NCBI GenBank assembly: GCA_902984215.1
Contig: CADWAF010000149.1
Location: 1 to 25,983, forward strand
Length of the DNA stretch: 25,983 nucleotides
Reading direction: 5' to 3'
From: Willaertia magna
Lineage: Eukaryota; Heterolobosea; Eutetramitea; Acrasida; Naegleriidae
Shown: positions 1-8,393 of the stretch, piece by piece
Numbering within the stretch: the stretch's first letter is position 1
How the letters are laid out: every line of letters begins with the position of its first letter
Position numbers and translations under genes: made by a program
Notes under the pieces: generated by a model
Database searches by the model: none
Told to the model about the DNA's origin: nothing
What the model saw: only the letters and a program-made list of their open reading frames with translations

Positions 1-689
1 CAATGCACAAGGACTCTCCCATTTTCATCATTAAATGCTTTTTCTATAAAGTTGTAACATGTATCAAAATATTGTTTAATATCTTCGTGATCAGCATCAT
101 GTATTGGAATACGTAAATATTGTAAAGTTGACGGGAAATTATTATCAATTGAATTAGTGACATTTATGACATGTGTAATTCTTAAATGTTTTAAAGCTAT
201 TTCATTATTTGCCTGGAAACAATCTCCTAAATAAAGCATTTGTGGTAAAATACAAGAAGGTAAGTCTAATGGTCGTGTATTTTGTTGATGATGTAAAGAT
301 TTTGTAGAATTCTTTTTAACTAAATGATTGTGACCATTATGATTGTTATGATTACTGACATGGTTCACTTGAAAAGTATGAGATGACGGTGTTTTATGAC
401 ATTCTTGGTGTTGTGGTGATACAGAATTATGATGGTGATGATTTTCCTTAAAATCATGACAATGTAGAGAATGATGATTATTATTATTATAAGTAGTTAG
501 TTTATGAAAGAATGTAGTTGTTGTGTTAGATAAATTATCATAGTTTTGAATTAATTGTTTCACACTTTTCTTTCTTGGAAGAGTGCCGGTACTTGTACTT
601 AGACAATGACTGTTATTATTTTTGTTATTGGTATTATGGTTAATGTGGTTCTTACTATTGTTGTCATGGTAGTTATCAATTGCACTCAT
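1..689 (-). CDS. Dual-specificity protein phosphatase, N-terminal part (cut by window edge)
   Basis: The frame runs from ATG at 687-689 to the window edge and gives 229 residues plus two bases of the next codon. Residues 1-145 are low-complexity, rich in His and Asn, with several HH runs, and look disordered. From about residue 146 the sequence reads as a DSP domain: LPQMLYLGDCFQANNEIALK, then THVINVTNS, then IPIHDADHEDI, whose Asp (about 198) fits the general acid. The last residues are GRVLVH, followed by TG, the first two bases of a Cys codon. This is exactly where the HCxxGxSRS signature should begin. The family dephosphorylates phospho-Tyr and phospho-Thr, often on MAP kinases; the substrate here is unknown. 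The fold is a confident call, but catalytic competence cannot be seen because the active-site loop lies outside the window. Confidence 0.88.
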   Translation of the reverse strand, partial: MSAIDNYHDNNSKNHINHNTNNKNNNSHCLSTSTGTLPRKKSVKQLIQNYDNLSNTTTTFFHKLTTYNNNNHHSLHCHDFKENHHHHNSVSPQHQECHKTPSSHTFQVNHVSNHNNHNGHNHLVKKNSTKSLHHQQNTRPLDLPSCILPQMLYLGDCFQANNEIALKHLRITHVINVTNSIDNNFPSTLQYLRIPIHDADHEDIKQYFDTCYNFIEKAFNDENGRVLVH

Positions 690-758
690 CCTCTATTTTA
701 TCTATTTTTTTGTGTTGTAGTTTTTTAAAAATGATTGACATGGGGACGAAAATAGATT

Positions 759-768
759 GTAACGTTAC
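759..768. promoter_or_regulatory. Perfect 10-bp palindrome upstream of the phosphatase gene
   Basis: GTAACGTTAC is its own reverse complement and lies about 70 bp upstream of the phosphatase ATG, in the 263-bp spacer (690-952) shared with the 3' end of the RGS gene. Its AACGTT centre resembles a Myb-type site. The spacer holds no gene that I can see. A regulatory role is inference only. Confidence 0.2.
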
Positions 769-952
769 GAATTAAAATGTGACTTTTCGTTGATTTTGAA
801 AGACAATCACCAAAGATTTTTTATTGGGCAGATTTGCCTTTTTTCTGTCTTTGAAAAAATCTGATCTTTGGAAAAAGGTTCCCCAATTGTTTTCTCTTTT
901 TGTAAGTTGTTTGTAACAGTTTGTTTTGAAAAAGTTAATGTATACTTTACAA

Positions 953-1631
953 TTATTTCTTTATTTTTTTATTTACAATTTTTGTAATTTTCATGTGTTT
1001 TTGAAATGCCATAGATGCTTTAAATCTTTGATGTATATCTAACATTACAATTGCAATTTCTCTAAAAGTACTATCAAAAACAGATTCAGCCAAGATGTCA
1101 TTTTGTCCTCTATTAAAATTATCCAAATGTGTCTTTACCTCTTCAATATTACCTTTACTAATATTAACAAAATATTGACCGTTTAGTTCAAAATAGTCAG
1201 AGTAAATTTCAAAAGCTAATTCATATTTCTTCTTTTCAATATTCCTTAAATCTTGCTCAGTTACATCCTTATATTTTTTCTTATGAGCATTATTGTCTTC
1301 ATTACTAGTGAAAGATAATTCAGATTGTTTTGAACTGTATAATTTCTCTTGTATGCAAAATGATTTCTCATAATCTCTTGTACATTGTAGCTTTTTCAAG
1401 AAAACTGAAATTTTCTTCTAAGTGTTCAATTTTACAATGCTTTTTAAATAACTCTTTTAATTTGTCATCTGACATGATGTCCATCAACATAATAGTATTT
1501 GCAGCATTTAACTTCTTTACATTAATATAGTCCCTGTTTATTACTACATTAAAAATTTTAATAATGATGAAGAATATTACAATGAAAGATAATAAGATTA
1601 CAATCAAACTTTTTAAAGTTAAAGCAAACAT
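953..1631 (-). CDS. Membrane-anchored RGS-domain protein, one intron
   Basis: Two minus-strand frames join into one 209-aa protein if a 49-nt intron at 1335-1383 (GTACAA...TATACAG) is removed: exons 1631-1384 and 1334-953 total 630 nt. Residues 7-30 form a hydrophobic N-terminal membrane segment. An RGS domain follows: DKLKELFKKHCKIEHLEENF, matching the helix where RGS proteins have S/EENLxFW, and in exon 2 a run with AFEIYSDYF, VNISKGN, VFDSTFREIAIVMLD and RFKASMAF, which follows the RGS order. RGS proteins accelerate GTP hydrolysis by G-alpha subunits. The membrane anchor would place it beside its target. The Trp usual after ENLxF is absent and a polar 30-residue insert sits mid-domain. The intron is inferred from frame and homology; a single-base frameshift is the alternative. 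Confidence 0.72.
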
Positions 1632-1758
1632 ATCGCTTTTTTTTTCTTTTTTAATACAGAATTCAAAGTAAAAAGAACAATTTTTATTTTTAGTTGAATA
1701 GTTTATAATGTACTAAATTTTATTAAGCACCTTTAGTGTTGTTATAAAACTGAAAATG

Positions 1759-1984
1759 TTAAATTTCTTCTATAAATTCTACTTTTAAATCATTTCTTTC
1801 TTCATTTTCTTCGTTATCTTCTTTATTATCTTTTTTGTTTTCATCATTATTGTTATCTGTTTCATTAAAAGAATCTAAAATTTCTATTATAACATTTAAA
1901 TTATTAGTTAAGTAAGTTTTTACTTTTTTTATTAACAAATCTTCAATAAAGCAAGCATTTATAATGTTATAATAATAGAATAAT
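1759..1984 (-). pseudogene. Terminal-exon-like coding remnant with an acidic tail
   Basis: A minus-strand frame is open from 1992 to a TAA at 1759-1761 (77 codons) and has no Met. It is preceded by an AAATTTCAG acceptor-like sequence ending at 1985. It encodes a hydrophobic and basic start (NACFIEDLLIKKVKTYL) and a D/E/N/K-rich end (DNKEDNEENEERNDL). Its G+C content is clearly higher than that of the tract at 2100-4700. It could be the last exon of the decayed gene to its right or a remnant of another gene. No function is recognised. Confidence 0.4.
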
Positions 1985-2138
1985 CTGAAATTTTAGTTCT
2001 AAATATTAGATAAAATAAAAATAATTGTTTACAATATTTATAAATAATATTTTTAATATCATTGTAATTATTATTTTTCCATTGTAACCATTGTTTTGTA
2101 TTTTTTTTTTGAATTATCTATTTTTGTTGAAAATTTTT

Positions 2139-4329
2139 TTATAATTGTATTAAATTATTATTAAATAAAGAACTTCCTATTTCAAATTTTATTTTTGTTT
2201 CATTAATTAATTGTAAATATATATTAGTATTTTTAAAATTATTATATAATTCTTTGGCCTTATTTTCTATTAAAGGAAGCCATTTATTAATTAATAATAT
2301 AATTATATCTATATTTTTAAATAACATTTGATTAAATTGTAATTTTTTAATATTATTATTTTCTGGATCACTTTTTAAAGTATAATTTATATTATAATTT
2401 ATAGACGTTATATTTTTAATAAAATTTTCTAGTTTTATATTTTTTAAAAATGTTTTAAATGTTTTTATATTATTAAATAATAAATTTTCAATGAATAATT
2501 TTATAAAAAATTTAAAATTTTCTTTTTGTTGACCTAAAGTCAACTTTAATAAAGTTAAAACTTCTTTATATATTCTATATTCAATACAAATATTAATATC
2601 TTTAATATGAATACCCAAAATATTTTTAAAATATTCATTTTTTCTAAAAATATTAAAAATAAATAAATTAAGATATTTTAAATTAATAGATTTTAATTTT
2701 TTATAATCAAAATTATTATTATACCAAATATCATTTAATAAATTATTTTATAAACGTAAAAAATATTAAATTTATTTAAAATACTATTAAAATTTTCATC
2801 AAAATTTATTAAAATAAAATTTTTATTAATTAAAATTTTTTATATTTATCAATTTTAGTTATTTTATTATTTATTTTTATATCAATAAAACCTCTATATA
2901 AATATTTTAATAAATTTTTATTATTATATAATATGATAAAAATTTATTGAAATATTTGAATTTTAAATAAAAATAAATATAAATTAATTTTTTTACTTAT
3001 ATTTAAAAATATATTTTTTAAATTATTATTTATAATTAAAATTTTATGTAAAACTAATAAATTTAGATTAATAATATATTATTTATAATTTAAATTACAA
3101 ATTTCTTTAAAAATATTTTAAAAATTTTTATTTAAAACAAAATTATTTTTATTACTATTTATTAATAAAATAGTTAAAATTATATTTTTATTTTTATTAT
3201 ATAAAGAAATACTATAAATAAAAAACATAAATTTTATAATTTTTCTACTATCCTAATTAAGATGTTTAATTATAGTTTTATTTAAATTTATATTATATAT
3301 TTTTAAAATTAAATTAAAATTAATTAGTTATATTTTTAAAATAAATAAAAATATTATCATTTAAATAAATTCTTTCTAATTTAAATAAAATATTATTATA
3401 TATATATTTTCTTAATAGTCCACTATTTAATTTTATAAATTTAAAACTTGGAAATATATTTTGTTTTTTTAAATAAATATTTATTTTATTTTTAAAATTT
3501 TGATATTTTTTAATTAATAATTTATTATTTATCTAAAAATTAAAAATTATATATTTTAAATATTTATCATTGTTATTATTATTATTATTAATTAAAATTT
3601 TAAATAATTTTTTTTTATTATTTATTTTTTCTAAATACAATTTAATAATATTATCAAAATTAAATTAAAAATTAAAAAAAATAAAAATTTTTTAAATAAA
3701 TAATTAATAATTATTTTAAAATATTTATTATTATTATTATTATTAAATAATTTTTTAATGTTAATTATTTTATCTTTTATTTTATTATAAATTAAATTTA
3801 TAAAATTAATATTATTATTTATATTAATATTAAATAAATTAAATAACATATTTAAATTCATATTATTATGATTTAAATTAATAAAATTATAATTATTATT
3901 AATTCTAAAAATATATACAATATTTTTAATTTTATTTTCGATATCAATAGATAAATTATAAAAATAATTTAAATTTTCTACATTTATTTTTTTTTAAAAA
4001 AAAAACTGTAAAATAGAAAAAATTGTAAATAATTTTTTAATATGTTTATTAAAAAAAAAATTTATTTATTAATTATAAGACCAACAATTAAAATTATTAT
4101 TCCAATAACTATTTAAACATTCAAAACAAATAAAAATCTTTTCTTTATCAATATAGTAAGTTAAATTTAAATTAATTAATAAACTTCTCCATTATATTTC
4201 TTCTTTAGACTTCCATTTTTTAATAATAATATTAAAATTTTTTACATCAAACTCCACAATACTAAAATATGATTTAATTTTTTCTATTTTAAACAATTTG
4301 TCGGCGTTTAAATTGAAAAAATTTTAGTA
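2139..4329 (-). pseudogene. Extremely AT-rich, decayed coding tract
   Basis: Read on the minus strand, this tract gives long protein-like stretches interrupted by TAA codons and frameshifts, several of them in A/T runs. The longest intact piece spans about 2748-2139 and includes LLNDIWYNNNFDYKKLKS, ICIEYRIYKEVLTLL and IILLINKWLPLIENKAKEL. A left-over segment at 4320-4081 keeps Trp and Cys residues (IIIKKWKSKEE, then IFICFECLNSYW) around one TAA. Many 60-base lines hold only two to eight G or C. Almost every residue is I, N, K, L, F or Y, so homology by eye is unreliable. I do not recognise the family; helical ankyrin-like spacing is possible but unproven. A decayed gene of about 700 codons is the best reading. 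Confidence 0.45.
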
Positions 4330-4695
4330 ACAATTAATTTAATTAATTACAAAAAATATTATTAAATTTTTTTTTAAGTATAATTTTTTCTATTTTATTA
4401 TTTAGTATATTAAATTTATTTTTTTTAAATTATAAATTGCATTAAAATAAATAAATTTTTTTATTAAAATTTATAACATACTAAAAAATATAATTACATT
4501 AAAAGGTCTTAAAAATAAAAAAATAGTAGTTTTAAAAAAATTAAAATTAAATTATATTTAAAATTAAAAATGATTACTTAATTAACAAAATTAAAAAGAA
4601 TAAAAAAATAGTTACAATTAAATTCATAACTAAGATGTTATCTTTATCTTAAAAAAATTAATTAAATTAATGCATCTAAACTTGGCAAACATCTA
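4330..4695. other. AT-rich spacer with no recognisable gene
   Basis: This 366-bp stretch between the decayed coding tract and the mobile element shows homopolymeric A and T runs and no open frame of useful length. A 9-bp direct repeat (CATCTAAAC at 4673-4681 and 4690-4698) straddles the presumed element boundary. I see nothing else in it. Confidence 0.5.
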
Positions 4696-4717
4696 AACAT
4701 TAAGGCATTATTTTTAC

Positions 4718-4768
4718 TGTTTATTAGAGAATAGGCTTAATAAAAGACTTTATTATTAATCAACAATT
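4718..4768. repeat. 51-bp direct repeat, outer copy
   Basis: This copy begins TGTTTATTAGAGAATAGG and ends CAACAATT. It is identical base for base to 5199-5249, with an offset of 481 bp. It lies just inside the element's outer terminus and would correspond to the terminal member of a split direct repeat. Confidence 0.9.
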
Positions 4769-4782
4769 GGGTTAATAGGATC

Positions 4783-4802
4783 TAACCAATATAATTTGGT
4801 TA
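4783..4802. repeat. Small hairpin: 7-bp stem, 6-nt loop
   Basis: TAACCAA (4783-4789) pairs perfectly with TTGGTTA (4796-4802) around the loop TATAAT. It lies in the terminal block of the YR element, next to the outer 51-bp repeat. Confidence 0.55.
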
Positions 4803-4980
4803 AATAGGCTTGTCCAAACTACTATTAATCTACCTAAGCTTTGTCCCGCAGTCTTTCTTATAAATTGTTAGTAAATCTAAAAGTAAGGAATTTAAGGCGA
4901 GCTTCCTTACTCAAAGCTACCTGTTGGCAGGAACACTGCCCTATTATAAAGATGCACCTACAAAAGTGAATGACTTGAAA

Positions 4981-4995
4981 ATATATATATATATA
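4981..4995. repeat. AT dinucleotide microsatellite
   Basis: An uninterrupted run of seven and a half AT units lies in the terminal block of the YR element. Confidence 0.8.
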
Positions 4996-5087
4996 AATAA
5001 TCCCTGGGCGAGATGGGTGGGAAGTATGTTACTTCAAAATTATTGACCTATGGCAGGTTGATATTTTTGGTAAATTTTTTGTAATTT

Positions 5088-5145
5088 GGAAAAGCTATTG
5101 AAGTATAAATATTACAACTTTATAAGTATTTATACTAGCTTTTCC
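5088..5145. repeat. Large bulged hairpin in the element terminal block
   Basis: GGAAAAGCT (5088-5096) pairs with AGCTTTTCC (5137-5145), and AGTATAAATA (5102-5111) pairs with TATTTATACT (5127-5136). This gives 19 base pairs with a 5-nt bulge (ATTGA) on one side and a 15-nt loop. It sits between the two 51-bp direct repeats. Its conservation inside an otherwise decayed element suggests a structural role in the element's life cycle, such as recombination or RNA folding; this is inferred. Confidence 0.7.
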
Positions 5146-5171
5146 CGCCTATTCTTTAATTGTAACACTCA

Positions 5172-5193
5172 AGTTCTTCTTTTTTGAAGAACT
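5172..5193. repeat. Perfect 8-bp hairpin with T6 loop
   Basis: AGTTCTTC (5172-5179) and GAAGAACT (5186-5193) flank six T. It ends 5 bp before the inner 51-bp direct repeat at 5199. It could be a terminator-like or recombination-associated structure of the element. Confidence 0.6.
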
Positions 5194-5198
5194 GTTAA

Positions 5199-5249
5199 TG
5201 TTTATTAGAGAATAGGCTTAATAAAAGACTTTATTATTAATCAACAATT
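5199..5249. repeat. 51-bp direct repeat, inner copy
   Basis: This copy is identical to 4718-4768. It lies only 3 bp beyond the recombinase stop codon (5253-5255 on the minus strand), the position expected for the inner member of a split direct repeat in YR retroelements. Confidence 0.9.
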
Positions 5250-5252
5250 AAG

Positions 5253-6357
5253 TTAGTTCAGTGGTGTGTTTTCCTTATTAAATATAGAATCAGAAGTGTT
5301 ACACACAGCTAATACTTCTCTTCTAATATAGTCTAAAGCTGTGTCACTCCTCCAACAACCTGCTACTTTTATACTATCTAACAACTCCCCAGCAATCATC
5401 ATAGCGGTTACACCTCTAATCCTAAGTGAATAAGATAACAAATACTCTTGAACACTTGAATAAGTGCCAACTATTCGAACTATATTAGTAACTAAACTGT
5501 TATTAATAAATCTGTTATCTGGTAAAGAGAAGAATGGTGAGGAAGGTGTTTTGAATTTATTGACTAAATTCATGTAATCCTTGATTAACTTTACTAAACA
5601 AATAGATGATCCTGGAATTGCTGCAATAGAGATTTTTTCTTCATCTTTACCTACTTGATTAGTTTTATTATGAATTAGTATTATAAATACCGGTATTTTG
5701 AAAACGATTCTATTTTCTTTGAGGGTTACCTATGACTACTTAAGTTCAATTAGTTCATTTAATTTTACTAATAGTCTGAAACTAACTACTATGATAGCAA
5801 CTGCTAATATAAAATAAAATTCATCAAATTAACTACTAGCGTTTTTAATCTAAAACCACAAATAAAGCACTAAAAATAAATCTCTTTTTCTTTTATTCTT
5901 AATTACTAAATTATAAATTTTTTCTATACTCACCTTAATATTTGCCAATCTATTATTCCATTTGAACTCAAATTTATCCACCACTAAGAAATAGTTTAAT
6001 GTTAGTTTGAATTTAGTAATTATTTAAGCATGAGTAAATATTGATATAATAAATAATATGAATGCCTCCATAGTAATAGTATCTCCTACTGGTAAATCAT
6101 AAAATTCATAAAATACCAGATACTTTTGTAAACTTTATAATAACCTTGAACCGTAGAAAGAGTTAATCTCTAATAGATAGTTTGTTTAGCATTATTTAAG
6201 AGTATTAGTAATAAACTGCTTTTATTTGTGCAATAATTAGTGTCTAACTTGAATTTCTCAAGTATTCTGAGTAAAAAGGACCATATAGCTCCTCTTTTGG
6301 AACTGTTTGCCAATTTAATATCATTTTCATTAAAACTAGGAACTAAAAAATGTTGGT
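5253..6357 (-). pseudogene. Tyrosine recombinase, degenerate
   Basis: The intact 106-codon end (5573-5253) carries the catalytic core: the HxxR box as YSLRIRGVTA, then GCWRSDTALDYIRREV with the Trp/His position and the catalytic Tyr. Further upstream in frame are LIHNKTNQVGKDE (beta-hairpin Lys region) and VVSFRLLVKLNELIEL, which fits the first catalytic Arg box. The N-terminal core-binding part is recognisable from about 6357 (PSFNENDIK, AIWSFLLRILEKF, TLSTVQGYYKVYKS). The frame shifts once near 6120 and is broken by about six in-frame TAA or TAG codons. The His of HxxR is replaced by Tyr. These lesions make this copy inactive as a protein-coding gene. Such recombinases integrate circular element DNA without duplicating the target. 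Confidence 0.78.
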
Positions 6358-6360
6358 TAG

Positions 6361-7105
6361 TAAAGTATTATGATTGTACTCATTGCTTAGGACTTTATGC
6401 AATAGTTTAATGTTTGAAGGATCAGTTTGAAAGATAGTGTAAGGTAATTCAACAAGTCTTTTTCTTAAAGATTTCTAAAAGCATTTTGTTTTAACGTCTA
6501 ACAATTGTAATTACTTAAATGGATGTTCTCTTAAGATGTAAGGTCTCTAAAAGTTGTTTAATTGGTTGAATAATTTTTCAACATTTTTCATTCCGACAAA
6601 TTATTTCTTAACAGGAAATCCAAGATATAATTTTCTTTTATTGGAATCTATAATACTTTTTTTATGACCCATTAGTTATTATATAGTATCTTCTAGATAT
6701 TTCTTATAATGTTTTCTAGTTTTGTAATTCGTCTATAACTTTTTTTGATATACTACAATACTACGATATTGTTTATCCTTAGATGAAATTGTGTGTCTAG
6801 AGAGTATAATTTTTGTAAAGCAGCTATTTTCAAAAACTTTTGAACCGTTAAAAGTTTTTTTTTGATTTATGTAAGAGTTTTCTAAGTTTTTTTTTCTACT
6901 TTCTATTTATAATAACATTTAATGAAACTTTACTAAAACCTTTCATTAAAGTATCTGTATTTAAATTTGTTAAAATCGAATCCAACTCAAAAGGTAGTCC
7001 TTTGTAATTCATCAATATTTTCTTTAAAACGGATAAATTTTTTAATAGTGTTTGTTGGATTATCATTATGTCAAACTGACCTTTTGTTCCAATAATTGCA
7101 TTCAT
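6361..7105 (-). pseudogene. Upstream coding fragments of the YR element
   Basis: An intact piece (7105-6896, ATG start, 69 codons) is followed after an A9 run, with a frame change, by a protein-like frame running to about 6361. It keeps polar, non-repetitive composition (for example KRKLYLGFPVKK, MKNVEKLFNQLNNF, LRKRLVELPYTIFQTD) despite eight TAA or TAG codons and no TGA. I do not recognise a domain: no YxDD polymerase motif and no zinc knuckle. It is probably the 5' part of the recombinase polyprotein or a second element protein. Confidence 0.45.
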
Positions 7106-7276
7106 GTGCCTTTTTAATCTTGTAATTAAGGGTCTTATGAATGAGTTTATAATTGAAAAGAATTCTAATTTTTTAATAAACTTTTAGATTATTTTTACTT
7201 TTATTCTCAGCTTCCATTTTCCTTTCATTATTAACATATCTATTAATGTTAATACCGTTTTTAATTTGTCTTTTAG

Positions 7277-8258
7277 GATAAAAGTAGTTTTATTCACAAA
7301 ATTCAAACCAATTCCCAAAAATTCTCTTAGCAGTTCCATAGTTTTTAAAAGAGCTGGTTCTTCACTTCAAGATCTTGTAAGAGAATATGTAAAACAAAAT
7401 GGTACATTAGATCGCTCCGATAAGGTAGCAACTATAAATTTAACATCAGCAGAATTAAAAGTTAATAACGTTGTGTTTGCTGCAGGACCTCTGTGGAAAG
7501 GAGGAAAGAAGAATGAAAAAACAATTTTGGAAGAAACAATTTATAATTGTTTAGAAGAAGCAAACAATAAACACTTTACATCAATTGCTATGGATGCTTT
7601 ATGTACTGACCTATTTGGTTTCCCAAATGATGTTTGCGCAGAAGCTGTTTACCAAGCCATAGGTAGTTGGTGTTTATACAGACAGTTTGCTTATTTAAAT
7701 GTAATTAAAGTAATTATTCAAAACAATAAGTTAGATAAGTTTAAGGAATACTTTCCTTTAGCCTTTAAAGATAATCCTTCTTTTAAGACTGAGACTAGTA
7801 GTGGCAAGCCTAAAAATCTTCATATTAAAACTGGTTCTAATTCCGATTTAACAGATTTGGATGAAGAACAAAAGAAACGTAAAGTAGATGACGAAGAAGA
7901 AACAACTCATAAAAGAAAAGGAAGAAATGAAGAAACAACAATTGAAACCCTTTTAGAGGAAAATGATGATGACGAAGAAGATGAGGCTTTGACCTCCGAT
8001 CCTCTCAATAAAAAACTAAAGGGAATTAAAAAGGCTTCTCAATCTGCAAAGAATAGTGCTTGGAAAAGAAATAGAAACGAGCATAAGTTCTTGAACAAGG
8101 CTAAAAAGAAGAATATTGATGATATTTCAACTAACATAACTAATGCTCCAGTTAATATTCAAGCTGAAGATATGAGTATTTCTACTTCTCTTGCAATGGA
8201 AGATTATAGCAATATGAAAGATGAAGATGAGAACAATTTTGATATGACTTTCCTTTAA
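7277..8258 (+). CDS. Macro-domain protein, 5' exon not found
   Basis: The frame follows a TTTGTCTTTTAG acceptor (AG at 7275-7276). It has no in-frame ATG before the middle of the domain, so an upstream exon is missing or lost. The C-terminal half of a macro (ADP-ribose-binding) domain is clear: FKRAGSSLQDLVREY, VNNVVFAAGPLWKGG, ILEETIYNCLEEANN, then TSIAMDALCTDLFGFPNDV, the counterpart of the GIFGFP phosphate-binding loop. FGFP is kept, but the usual Gly-rich positions before it read CTDL. The GDIT and NAAN motifs of the N-terminal half are not seen upstream. After the domain comes an acidic stretch and a Lys/Arg-rich segment (about 7860-8115) that looks nuclear. Macro domains bind or hydrolyse ADP-ribose; activity is doubtful here. 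Its 5' neighbour is the decayed mobile-element region, which may have replaced the first exon. Confidence 0.7.
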
Positions 8259-8393
8259 ATTATTATTAAAATAAATTGTAAATTATTTTTGTAAAGTTTT
8301 ACATCAACAAATCTCTTTCATATTAGAACTACTCGGGCAAGACAAGTGACACAAAAAATCAAACAAATTAAAAATTTTAAATAAAAATAAAAA

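Larger units (their letters stand above)
4696..7105 (-). mobile_element. Tyrosine-recombinase element (DIRS/Ngaro- or Crypton-like), inactive
   Basis: The element reads on the minus strand: degenerate coding fragments from about 7105, a recombinase ending at 5253, then a terminal block down to 4696. The terminal block holds two identical 51-bp copies (5199-5249 and 4718-4768) bracketing about 430 bp with several hairpins. Such split or nested direct repeats next to a YR gene are typical of Ngaro/PAT-type DIRS elements. The outer edge at 4696 is supported because 24 bases from 4696 recur at 25960, with divergence just outside. No target-site duplication is expected for YR integration. I saw no reverse-transcriptase motif in the fragments I translated, so a recombinase-only Crypton or a 5'-truncated DIRS copy are both possible. 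The right boundary was not found. Confidence 0.68.

Noticed and set aside
1390..1425. An alternative 31-nt intron (GTAAAA...TTTCAG) for the RGS gene
   Set aside because: It would also fix the frame but deletes HLEENF, the best-conserved RGS segment, and is shorter than any other intron here.
2000..4700. An insertion of mitochondrial DNA, suggested by the very high AT content
   Set aside because: I saw no rRNA-like, tRNA-like or cox/nad-like sequence, and the readable fragments look like nuclear low-complexity protein.
5253..6900. The YR element as evidence of an alternative nuclear code in the host
   Set aside because: All well-supported host genes end at TAA, TAG or TGA at the expected family length, so the host code is standard.
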